From NCBI GenBank assembly GCA_030616195.1, contig JAUWXW010000035.1, positions 1 through 10,322 on the forward strand: a stretch of DNA of 10,322 bases, given 5' to 3'. Numbering within the stretch: position 1 is the stretch's first letter; every line of letters begins with the position of its first letter. The position numbers were made by a program, and so were the translations under genes. The stretch is from Chloroflexota bacterium (GTDB lineage: Bacteria; Chloroflexota; Dehalococcoidia; RBG-13-53-26). The notes beneath the pieces were generated by a model. The model searched no databases. It had not been told where the DNA came from and worked only from the letters and a program-made list of their open reading frames with translations. Positions 1 to 6,247 of this stretch are shown here, piece after piece.

Positions 1-2
1 AC

Positions 3-278
3 GGGGCGGTAGCTGCCCTTATGCCCACAGGGATGACCGGGTCTGAAGGCCAGCACATCCTGGATGCGGCCCTATTTGATGCCATCTTTACGGAGGACAT
101 CCGGACTCTTGGTCCGGCGGTCTCTGTGGCAAAGCAGACCCTTCTGGCCAATGGCGACTCCCAGTACGAGGCGGTCAGTGAGACATTTCTGCTCTTTGGG
201 GATCCGGCCATGACCCTGAAGATACCCCTTCCCAGGAGGCCCTCGGGGCTCGTGGCTCAAGGTCAAGATGTGGCTGTT
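3..278 (+). other. Peptidase C25 (gingipain-type) C-terminal remnant at the 5' end of the fused frame
   Basis: The codons before the ATG at 21 read Gly-Ala-Val-Ala-Ala-Leu and continue in frame. The downstream pattern is an ALFDAIF segment, LGPAV, AK..LL, a Tyr-Glu-x-Val-Ser-Glu-Thr-Phe segment, LLFGDPAM, then Pro-rich residues and a Leu-Ser-Trp beta strand. This is the order seen at the end of C25 caspase-like cysteine peptidases, where LLGDPA closes the catalytic domain and a fibronectin-like domain follows. The catalytic Cys/His part would lie left of the window and cannot be checked. The assignment rests on remembered family pattern, not a search. Confidence 0.6.
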
Positions 279-1505
279 GACCTGAGCTGGCAGGAGGCTG
301 GACAACAAAGGTTGGAGGGAATGGTGCTCCGCCGCCCACCCCGGTTCGCACTCTGGCCCGACTACGACCTGAGGAGGCAGGTTGGTGTTATGAATCACCT
401 TCAGGGAACGGATGTCCCCGTGCCCAAAGTTTATTGGCTGGAGAGGGATGAAAGTATACTGGGCACCCCTTTCTTCATCATGAGCAAGATAGAGGGATTT
501 GCTCCACCAGCTCAGGCCACCGCGGGGACTTACTATGAGGCCATCCCCGAGCAGCGGGCAAAGATGTGGCAGGGATTTCTGGAGGTCCTAGCCAAAATCC
601 ACCTGCTTGACTGGAGAAGCCTGGGTCTTTTTTCCTTCCTTGGTGTCCCTGAGGGTGGCACTGGTCCGCTTGACCAGCTTTTAGACTACCACGAAAGCTA
701 CCTCAATAATTGGGCCAAGGAAGACCCTCAAGAACCTCAGCCAATCCTGGAGGCAGCTCTGGACTGGCTCAAGAGGAACCGCTATACCCCCGAGCATGTA
801 ACGCTGTGCTGGGGCGATTCCCGACTATCTAACATGATATACAGCCCCGATTTCGAGGTGCTAGCGGTGCTGGACTGGGAGATAGCTTACCTGGGAGATC
901 CCGAGTCTGATCTGGGGTGGTTCCTCTTCCTTGACTGGGCCGGCAGTGAAGCCGGTGGTATCCCTCGCCTGGAAGGCACCCCTGGAGCAGAAGAGACCGT
1001 ACAGCGCTACGAGGAGCTGACCGGTTGGAAGGTGAGGAACCTCTTTTACAACGAGGTTCTGGCTACCTTTAGGCTCGGAGTGTCCATGCTTAAGATATAC
1101 AAGAACATGAAGAAATCCGGTATCCCCCTGGGCAGCGAGGACGTCGAGCTGAATAACTTCTGCACGCAAAGGCTGGCCAGCCTGTTGAACTTATCTCCCC
1201 CCGGGCCAAGCGGGGTGCCGGCAAGCCTCGAGGAGGTGACGGTGGCAGCCCAGTTCCACCTCACCGGACCTGGCGGCCGCGACTGGTATTTGGTATCTGA
1301 TAGGGGTAAGGTAACCGTGCATGAGGGAACGGTGGAGAATCCTAACGTTGCGCTCACCGTATCGGCTGAGGACTGGGAGGCTATGCAGAGGGGGGAACTG
1401 AGCCGCACCCAAGCCTGGCTGGGCGGCAAGCTCAAGGTAGAGGGCGACATGGTCCTATTAGACCAGCTTGAAGACATGATTTCTAAGTTTGGCGGGGCTA
1501 ACTAG
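3..1505 (+). CDS. Phosphotransferase (APH/ACAD10-type) with SCP2 domain, fused to a peptidase C25 tail; 5' partial
   Basis: The frame is open to the left edge, so the gene probably begins outside the window; the ATG at 21 is only the first in-window start and has no good ribosome site. Residues are numbered from that ATG. Residues 1-80 resemble the end of gingipain-type C25 peptidases (LLFGDPAM at 57-64, then a PSGL...VDLSW fibronectin-like start). From about 87 to 390 the protein matches APH-like kinases of the ACAD10 type: VLRRPP at 102-107, DVPVP at 131-135, catalytic loop CWGDSRLSN at 263-271 (D266, N271) and the metal-binding LDWE at 284-287. Residues 403-490 form an SCP2 sterol/lipid-carrier domain. 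Such kinases are thought to phosphorylate hydroxylated acyl chains or other small molecules; the substrate here is unknown. The usual N-lobe start with its phosphate-binding loop is absent, replaced by the peptidase tail. Kinase and SCP2 identity are firm; whether the fusion is real is not. Confidence 0.85.
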   Translation, partial: GAVAALMPTGMTGSEGQHILDAALFDAIFTEDIRTLGPAVSVAKQTLLANGDSQYEAVSETFLLFGDPAMTLKIPLPRRPSGLVAQGQDVAVDLSWQEAGQQRLEGMVLRRPPRFALWPDYDLRRQVGVMNHLQGTDVPVPKVYWLERDESILGTPFFIMSKIEGFAPPAQATAGTYYEAIPEQRAKMWQGFLEVLAKIHLLDWRSLGLFSFLGVPEGGTGPLDQLLDYHESYLNNWAKEDPQEPQPILEAALDWLKRNRYTPEHVTLCWGDSRLSNMIYSPDFEVLAVLDWEIAYLGDPESDLGWFLFLDWAGSEAGGIPRLEGTPGAEETVQRYEELTGWKVRNLFYNEVLATFRLGVSMLKIYKNMKKSGIPLGSEDVELNNFCTQRLASLLNLSPPGPSGVPASLEEVTVAAQFHLTGPGGRDWYLVSDRGKVTVHEGTVENPNVALTVSAEDWEAMQRGELSRTQAWLGGKLKVEGDMVLLDQLEDMISKFGGAN

Positions 1506-1612
1506 TTACTGCCTCGGCCTCCAGCGATTGCTGAAACTCCAGGGTTGGGGAAGGCAGCGGAGGTCAGCGGCGCATAACCTTGGTTTGAGCTGTGGGCTTC
1601 CGAACATTGGAG

Positions 1613-1618
1613 AGGAGG
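1613..1618 (+). promoter_or_regulatory. Ribosome binding site deciding the GTG start of the aldehyde ferredoxin oxidoreductase
   Basis: GAGGAGG-like purine run with GGAGG at 1614-1618 sits 8 bases before the GTG at 1627. An ATG at 1620 lies in another frame and only 1 base from the site, so it is not used for the main product. Confidence 0.75.
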
Positions 1619-1626
1619 TATGACAA

Positions 1627-3621
1627 GTGGCTACTTTCGGATATACCGGCCGGATCCTGACCGTAGACCTGTCTTCGCGGAGTGTAACCGACGTCTCTAC
1701 TCAAGACTATGCGGACAGGTTTCTTGGAGGGAGGGGACTGGCCGCCAAAATCTATTGGGACGAGGTCTCGCCGGAGGCCAACGCTCTCGATCCGGTGAAC
1801 AGAATCGTGTTTGCCACCGGGCCGCTCTGCGGAGTGCCCCTAATCGGCGGCTCACGGTGGACGGTGTGCGGGAAATCGCCTGCCGTGGATCGGTTTTCCT
1901 ACGGTAACCTGGGCGGCACATGGGGTGCCGAACTCAAATTTGCCGGCTATGATGCCGTTGCGGTACACGGCAGGTCAGACAAACCCGTCTACTTGTTCGT
2001 CCACGATGGGACTGCCGAGCTGAGGGATGCCGGAGATCTGTGGGGAAAGGGCGCCATTGACACCAGGGAAGCCTTGCAGGGCCAACTGGGACAGTCAGCC
2101 AAAGTCGTGGCTATCGGTCCGGCTGGCGAGAACATGGCCGTCATGGCCAACGTGATCGCTGACAACGATGCTGCCGGTTCCAAGGGCTTGGGAGCCGTCA
2201 TGGGTTCGAAGCGGCTGAAGGCTATCGCCGTAATTGGCGGGGGCAGAAGGGCTCAAGTGGCCCAGCCGGAAAGGCTGCGGCAGTTGATGGACCATTACCG
2301 TGGACTCAAGAGAGGCTTCCCCTACTACGATGAGGCATTCTATGACGTTCTCTGCCGATTCTCGAGGGACACTACGACCGAGATCAAGATGATACCAGAC
2401 ACGAGCGCGAGGATGAAGAAGCAGCCTTGCTACGGTTGCCAGGGGAAGTGCCCCAGGAGGACGTATCGAGCAGGTGATGGTGGGGCAGGGAAGTTCATGT
2501 GCCACTCAGCGTATTTCTACCAACCTTGGGCAGAGCAGTACTACGGAGAGTGGAACGACGTGCCGTTCCACGCCACCAAGCTATGCGACCAGTACAGCCT
2601 TGACACGATCGCCATCGATCTGATGATCAGTTGGCTCCACCAATGCCATGAAGCCGGTATACTCACCGATCAAAACACAGGTATTCCCATATCGAAACTA
2701 GGAAGTTGGGAGTTCATAGAAGCCCTCATAAGTAAGATCTCGCTACGGGAAGGATTCGGGGACGCCTTGGCTGCTGGAATGGATCATGCCGCAGAGCAGG
2801 TGGGACCTGCGGCCAAGGGACTGGTGGACAATGCTGGCATAGTTGGCGAAGCCGGGTACAACCAGCCATACGGGCCGAGACTCTATCCCACCACCGGCCT
2901 CTTCTGGGCCACCGAGACCAGGTGGCCCATGTACCTGCTGCACGAGGTAGCCACCACTGTGTCCAAATGGGTTACTTGGCGTATGATGGGTTTCGGTTAC
3001 TTTACGTCGGATCTACTACGTGCCACTGCCAGAATGTTCTGGGGTAGCGAGGCAGCGGCCGACTTCTCCACTTACGAGGGGAAAGCCCTGGCGGCAAAGA
3101 TGATTCAGGACCGTGGCTATGCCAGGGAGTGTCTCGTTCTATGTGAATGGCTTTGGCCCATCGTCGATCTTGAGTTTACTGAGGACCATATGGGTGACCC
3201 TACCATGGAGAGCAAACTCGTGTCTGCCGTGACAGGGAGGGAGGTGGACAAAGAGGGCCTTGACAAAATAGGCGAGATGGTGTTTAACCTGCAGAGGGCC
3301 ATTCTCGTCAGGGAAGGCCACCGCGGCAGGGAGTCCGACACCCTTCCGGAACGCTCTTACACAGTACCCCTCGAGTATGATGTCTCGAATGCTCACTGTG
3401 TGGTGCCAGGGTCAGAGGGAGAGGTCATATCCCGAAAGGGCGCAGTAGTGGATAGGGAAGAATTTGAAAGGATGAAAGACGAATACTACCAGCTCAGGCA
3501 ATGGGATGTAGCCACTGGTCTTCAAACCAGGGCAGGCCTGGAGAAGCTGGGGCTAAAGGATGTTGCCCAAGACTTGGAGCAGAGGGGGCTCATAGCTCCC
3601 CTGCCGCAGGCTCGACGCTAA
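1627..3621 (+). CDS. aor: Aldehyde ferredoxin oxidoreductase, tungsten/pterin-dependent
   Basis: This cytoplasmic enzyme family oxidises aldehydes to carboxylic acids with ferredoxin as electron acceptor, and can run in reverse; it uses a tungsto-bispterin and one 4Fe-4S cluster. The length of 664 residues fits the AOR family. The N-terminal domain opens with the usual GYTGRILTVDL and FLGGRGLAAK segments. The iron-sulfur ligands are C268, C271 and C275 (CYGCQGKC), and the fourth is probably C506 in LVLCEW, at the place of the family's D-x-x-G-L-C pterin motif. A second pterin-type motif is seen as CDQYSLDT. The GTG start follows a good GGAGG site. The gene begins 121 bases after the kinase/SCP2 gene on the same strand with no obvious terminator between, so co-transcription is possible. 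No dedicated ferredoxin adjoins it; the iron-sulfur protein at 6248 is the nearest redox partner candidate. The aldehyde substrate cannot be read from sequence, and some family members act on other compounds such as aromatic acids. Confidence 0.93.
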   Translation: MATFGYTGRILTVDLSSRSVTDVSTQDYADRFLGGRGLAAKIYWDEVSPEANALDPVNRIVFATGPLCGVPLIGGSRWTVCGKSPAVDRFSYGNLGGTWGAELKFAGYDAVAVHGRSDKPVYLFVHDGTAELRDAGDLWGKGAIDTREALQGQLGQSAKVVAIGPAGENMAVMANVIADNDAAGSKGLGAVMGSKRLKAIAVIGGGRRAQVAQPERLRQLMDHYRGLKRGFPYYDEAFYDVLCRFSRDTTTEIKMIPDTSARMKKQPCYGCQGKCPRRTYRAGDGGAGKFMCHSAYFYQPWAEQYYGEWNDVPFHATKLCDQYSLDTIAIDLMISWLHQCHEAGILTDQNTGIPISKLGSWEFIEALISKISLREGFGDALAAGMDHAAEQVGPAAKGLVDNAGIVGEAGYNQPYGPRLYPTTGLFWATETRWPMYLLHEVATTVSKWVTWRMMGFGYFTSDLLRATARMFWGSEAAADFSTYEGKALAAKMIQDRGYARECLVLCEWLWPIVDLEFTEDHMGDPTMESKLVSAVTGREVDKEGLDKIGEMVFNLQRAILVREGHRGRESDTLPERSYTVPLEYDVSNAHCVVPGSEGEVISRKGAVVDREEFERMKDEYYQLRQWDVATGLQTRAGLEKLGLKDVAQDLEQRGLIAPLPQARR

Positions 3622-3705
3622 GAATAGAGCATCATTCGAGTCACCAGGCATTACCGTGAAATAGAGAAAGAAGCTCCTTTCTTGATACCGCGGATGGCTT
3701 AAAAG

Positions 3706-3819
3706 GTGAAGTACAGTTGGAAGAATAGCAATAGCTCTTTCTTGGTGGTAGCCCTGGTAGTGTCTTGCCTGGGTAATCTCGTGAGGGTCAGTGATTGGCT
3801 GCGCCTAGTCTCAGAGTAG
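3706..3819 (+). CDS. Possible small membrane peptide, 37 residues
   Basis: A short frame begins at GTG 3706, directly after an in-frame TAA, and ends at TAG 3817-3819. It encodes a short basic start (KYSWK), then a hydrophobic run FLVVALVVSCLGNLV at about residues 12-26, then a mixed tail ending RLVSE. This is the shape of a single-span membrane peptide or a signal-like leader. Against it, there is no clear ribosome site (only AAAAG upstream) and the start codon is GTG. I do not recognise a family. It could be chance in a non-coding spacer. Confidence 0.2.
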   Translation: MKYSWKNSNSSFLVVALVVSCLGNLVRVSDWLRLVSE

Positions 3820-3993
3820 GGACAGCCCGGCGGACTTGAGGAGGTTTGAAGGCGCCAACAATCGATATTGCCCCTTCTATGAAGAATACGGACGGTGGAG
3901 AACATAAGGAGGATTCAGTCACCAAGGGGTTGACGCCTATAGAGGTGAGTGGTGACCCTGCAACTGCAAGGAATCAAGTGGCCCCTGAGGGCG

Positions 3994-4000
3994 AAGGAGG
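3994..4000 (+). promoter_or_regulatory. Ribosome binding site deciding the ATG start of the dehydrogenase
   Basis: A perfect AAGGAGG lies 7 bases before ATG 4008. It marks this as the start rather than the in-frame TTG at 3846 or ATG at 3879, whose extra residues have no counterpart in the family. Confidence 0.8.
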
Positions 4001-4007
4001 TGCGCAT

Positions 4008-4760
4008 ATGAGATTCAAGGGGAAGGTGGCCATTGTAACCGGCAGCGCGAGGGGTATCGGCGAGAGCATAGCTTACTGCTTTGCCGAGGAAGGAGCCAAT
4101 CTCCTGCTGGCATCCCGCAGCTACGACCTGCTACAGGAGGTAGCTAAGAAGGCCAGCGCTGCGGGTGCAAGAGCTGTCCCAGTGAAGACCGACATCAGCC
4201 GCCTGAGCGACGTGGAAGAAATGGCCAAAAAGGCCATCCAGGAATTTGGGCGGATAGACATCCTGGTCAATAACGCTGCCTACACAGAAATGAGCCTCAA
4301 GCCCTTCCATGAGACCAACCCACAGGATTGGGATGGAGAGATAAACACAACCTTGAAAGGCACGCTGAACTGCTGCTGGGCAGTCCTGCCTCAAATGATG
4401 AAGCAGCAGTACGGCAGGATTATCAACGTCACTACTGCTGGCGTCAAGACGGGCTCACAATACCTGTCGTTATACGGAGCCTGCAAGGCCGCCGTGGCCC
4501 AGTTCTCCAAGTCTCTTGCTACGGAGTTGGTGCCATACGGGATACTGGTCAACGCTGTGGCACCAGGCATGATCAGAACCGGCGCTCTGGATCGGGCCTT
4601 TGGGGAGGAATTACTGAAAGCCAATCTCGCCACTACAGGCGTTGGGCGGATAGGCCAGCCCGAGGAGGTGGCAAGGGTTGTCCTCTTTCTGGCTTCGGAC
4701 GAAGCCAGCTACGTAACAGGACAGCACTGGTCTGTCTGTGGTGGGATGAGCCCCCAGTAG
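4008..4760 (+). CDS. Short-chain dehydrogenase/reductase (SDR), 250 residues
   Basis: A classical NAD(P)-dependent oxidoreductase acting on a hydroxyl/carbonyl pair. The Rossmann nucleotide motif TGSARGIG is at residues 11-18, the NNAA motif near 89-92, and the catalytic YxxxK is Y156-K160 (YGACK). The serine position, 13 residues before the tyrosine, is threonine T143, and the position just before LKG that usually holds asparagine is also threonine. The hydroxyl chemistry can be kept, and related SDR subgroups with a TLKG segment exist, so it is probably active. The C-terminal VTGQHWSVCGGM is typical. Substrate unknown; it could be a hydroxyacyl-CoA, a ketoacyl-ACP or a secondary alcohol. 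The gene stands alone on the plus strand, convergent with the zinc-ribbon gene. It is much less like the two SDRs at 7735-9353 than they are like each other. Confidence 0.92.
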   Translation: MRFKGKVAIVTGSARGIGESIAYCFAEEGANLLLASRSYDLLQEVAKKASAAGARAVPVKTDISRLSDVEEMAKKAIQEFGRIDILVNNAAYTEMSLKPFHETNPQDWDGEINTTLKGTLNCCWAVLPQMMKQQYGRIINVTTAGVKTGSQYLSLYGACKAAVAQFSKSLATELVPYGILVNAVAPGMIRTGALDRAFGEELLKANLATTGVGRIGQPEEVARVVLFLASDEASYVTGQHWSVCGGMSPQ

Positions 4761-4845
4761 GCACGACGAGAATCGGGGTTGGGGCCTAATAGTCTGGCAG
4801 GGTCGAACTGTCCGAGAGTGACTCAAGCACTGCAACAGCTAAAGT

Positions 4846-4908
4846 GCCTATTAGCGAGTTGTGCCAATGCTGCTGACGGCTCACAATGTCGATTTCGGGC
4901 TAATAGGT
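4846..4908. repeat. Inverted repeat between convergent genes
   Basis: CCTATTAGC at 4847-4855 is the exact reverse complement of GCTAATAGG at 4899-4907, with a 43-base spacer. Inside the spacer TTGTG (4859-4863) can pair with CACAA (4882-4886). A third copy of the core CTAATAG lies at 4786-4792, 26 bases past the dehydrogenase stop. It may be a structured transcript end or a protein-binding site; no U-run follows, so it is not a standard terminator. Confidence 0.4.
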
Positions 4909-5011
4909 GTCGGTGGTTCAAAATGAAAGGTGCATGGCGCGCCGCTACCTGACCACTCTATCGGATCATAAAAGGGCAGGTAACTGCTAAATCGGTGACG
5001 ATCTAGAAAGG

Positions 5012-5031
5012 CAGCAGTCTGAGGACTGCTG
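5012..5031 (-). terminator. Hairpin terminator candidate for the zinc-ribbon gene
   Basis: CAGCAGTC (5012-5019), loop TGAG, GACTGCTG (5024-5031) form a perfect 8-bp stem. On the minus strand it begins 3 bases after the zinc-ribbon stop codon and is followed by CCTTTCT. The U-run is imperfect, so it may be a weak intrinsic terminator or an RNA 3'-end stabiliser. Confidence 0.5.
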
Positions 5032-5034
5032 TTG

Positions 5035-5319
5035 CTAAGGTTTCTCTTTCGTCTTTACGAAGCAGTCGTTGCAGTAGACGGGACGGTCGCCCGAAGGCTG
5101 GAAGGGCACCTTTGCTGGGGAGCCGCAGGAGTCACATACGATATCGTAGTACTCCCGCTCCGCCCTGGGGATGCGTCCGCTGCGTCTGGCAGTGCGACAG
5201 GAAGAGCAACGTCCGGGCTCATTGAGCAGTCCCCGTGATTGGTAGAACTCCTGCTCACCTGCGGTAAAGGTGAACTCAGCACCGCAGTCCCGGCAAGTCA
5301 AGGTCTTGTCTGCAAACAC
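5035..5319 (-). CDS. Zinc-ribbon protein with CxxC-x17-CxxC domain
   Basis: A 94-residue basic protein with two four-cysteine metal sites. The first pairs C9/C12 with C38/C41 and has the surrounding pattern (D..L.C.DCG..F.FT..EQ.FY, then RC..CR) of the probable zinc-ribbon family often called zf-trcl. The second pairs C62/C65 with C83/C86 with exactly 17 residues between, the CxxC-x17-CxxC signature. All eight cysteines are present. Such proteins are common in anaerobes and Chloroflexota; the function is unknown, with nucleic-acid or protein binding suggested by the fold. The start is GTG at 5319 with GGAGG at 5330-5334, ten bases upstream, plus a closer AGAGGA. It is a single-gene unit, convergent with the dehydrogenase and divergent from the membrane-protein gene. 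Confidence 0.88.
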   Translation of the reverse strand: MFADKTLTCRDCGAEFTFTAGEQEFYQSRGLLNEPGRCSSCRTARRSGRIPRAEREYYDIVCDSCGSPAKVPFQPSGDRPVYCNDCFVKTKEKP

Positions 5320-5694
5320 TATCCTCTGGCCTCCTGGTATACTTTTTCGCTATAGCCACCTGGATGCTGTTCGCAGCTAAGGACCCTGTAACAGCGCTAC
5401 CTAGCGGAAACGGCATTGTACCCAGACCATAGCGTCGTGCGCAAGTATACTATCTCACCGCAGCAAGTGCAAGCCCTGGTATTTTTGGTCTCTACATGGT
5501 AATAGATGACATGCCAGTTCAGCTTCTACCCGGCCATATTGGCCCCTTGGCCGTCGTCTCACCTGTCATTTCAATCTCGGGGTTATGGCCGTGATGCACA
5601 AGGGCGCAGTGGTGTATTATACTTGTAATCTGCAGGACAGGGAGCCGATCAGGGTATAAAGAGGCCAGGCGAGGTAGAGCCGGATAAGGGAGAC
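5320..5694. other. Divergent intergenic region between the zinc-ribbon and membrane-protein genes
   Basis: This stretch should hold the promoters of both flanking genes. It contains a candidate minus-strand promoter (5415-5444), a copy of the palindrome AGTATACT (5444-5451 area), and a small hairpin GGCCA-TAT-TGGCC at 5532-5544 overlapping a longer CGGCCA/TGGCCG pair that ends at 5553. Short plus-strand frames exist but lack ribosome sites and family resemblance. Confidence 0.4.
5415..5444 (-). promoter_or_regulatory. Possible sigma-70-type promoter for the zinc-ribbon gene
   Basis: On the minus strand TTGCGC (5439-5444) and TACAAT (5415-5420) are separated by 18 bases. The -10 matches consensus at 5 of 6 positions, the -35 at only 3 of 6. 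It lies about 95 bases before the GTG start. Weak evidence. Confidence 0.2.
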
Positions 5695-6138
5695 ATGATG
5701 TATGGGCTGCGCCAGCGGATGAAACGCCAGGTGAACAGAGCCCTGGAAAGGGACCGCTCCAGCGAGCGGTACGTGGAAGCAGCATCAACATTTCTATGGC
5801 CATGGCGAGAGCCCTGGCTGGTAGCTCTGGTGAGTCTTGTGGCTCTTTTTGACTACGCCACTACTTATGCCGTCCTGGAGCTGAGTGGCAAGGCAGGTGT
5901 GTATGAGGTCGGATGGCTCGCTGGCTGGGCCCTGCGGAGGGGCGGGTTCGGGACGCTCTTCCTGGTGGACATGGTTGCTGTAATAGGTCTTGCGCTGGTA
6001 GCTGTGGTAACACGGCATCTCTGCTTGCGGTTTGGCTTTAAAGGGTTCGGGCGAGCCATGTTCGTCATCCTGCTGGTGCCTTATGCAGTGGTGGCCTTTG
6101 CTGCCGTTGTCAATAACCTGGTGTTGACATTTCTGTAG
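5695..6138 (+). CDS. Small integral membrane protein, DUF5658-like
   Basis: A 147-residue protein with a basic, probably cytoplasmic N-terminus (residues 1-27, rich in Arg/Lys) and about three hydrophobic segments near 41-62, 86-105 and 121-145. The first span ends in FDYATTYAVLE, followed by a short loop and a VYEVGWLAGW segment. This order, an Asp and Thr pair in the first helix followed by a Glu before the next segment, recalls the DUF5658 family of small membrane proteins of unknown function. That resemblance is from memory of the pattern and is tentative. Two adjacent ATGs (5695 and 5698) follow AAGGGAG at 5686-5692; the second is the better spaced. The gene lies 109 bases before the iron-sulfur gene on the same strand and might be co-transcribed. 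No catalytic motif is visible. Confidence 0.75.
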   Translation: MMYGLRQRMKRQVNRALERDRSSERYVEAASTFLWPWREPWLVALVSLVALFDYATTYAVLELSGKAGVYEVGWLAGWALRRGGFGTLFLVDMVAVIGLALVAVVTRHLCLRFGFKGFGRAMFVILLVPYAVVAFAAVVNNLVLTFL

Positions 6139-6247
6139 GTGGCACCTGTCGGCTGCAAGAAGGCACAGGGCGTTACCAGAGCGACGGGTCCTGCTAGCCA
6201 GTGATAGGCGGATCCAAGAGTAAAAAAGATGAGAGGAGGGCTCAAGG

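Larger units (their letters stand above)
3622..4007. other. Intergenic spacer between AOR and the dehydrogenase
   Basis: It holds a weak AT-rich hairpin (AGAAAG at 3665-3670 with CTTTCT at 3677-3682) about 40 bases past the AOR stop, a possible 37-codon ORF (3706-3819), and an in-frame 54-codon extension of the downstream dehydrogenase frame (from TTG 3846) that looks non-coding. AGGAGG-like runs at 3839-3844 and 3906-3912 have no well-placed start codon. No convincing sigma-70 promoter was found. Confidence 0.4.

Noticed and set aside
1620..1907. Plus-strand ATG frame overlapping the AOR start
   Set aside because: Arginine-rich out-of-frame shadow of the AOR gene; its ATG is 1 base from the ribosome site.
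3846..4007. 54-codon N-terminal extension of the dehydrogenase frame from TTG 3846
   Set aside because: The AGGAGG at 3839-3844 is only 1 base from the TTG, the extra residues are hydrophilic and unlike any SDR start, and a perfect ribosome site precedes ATG 4008.
4818..4952. 44-codon GTG frame on the plus strand in the convergent intergenic region
   Set aside because: No ribosome site, cysteine- and arginine-rich random-looking composition, and it overlaps the inverted repeat.
5585..5659. 24-codon ATG frame upstream of the membrane-protein gene
   Set aside because: Only GGGG precedes it, and there is no recognisable motif.
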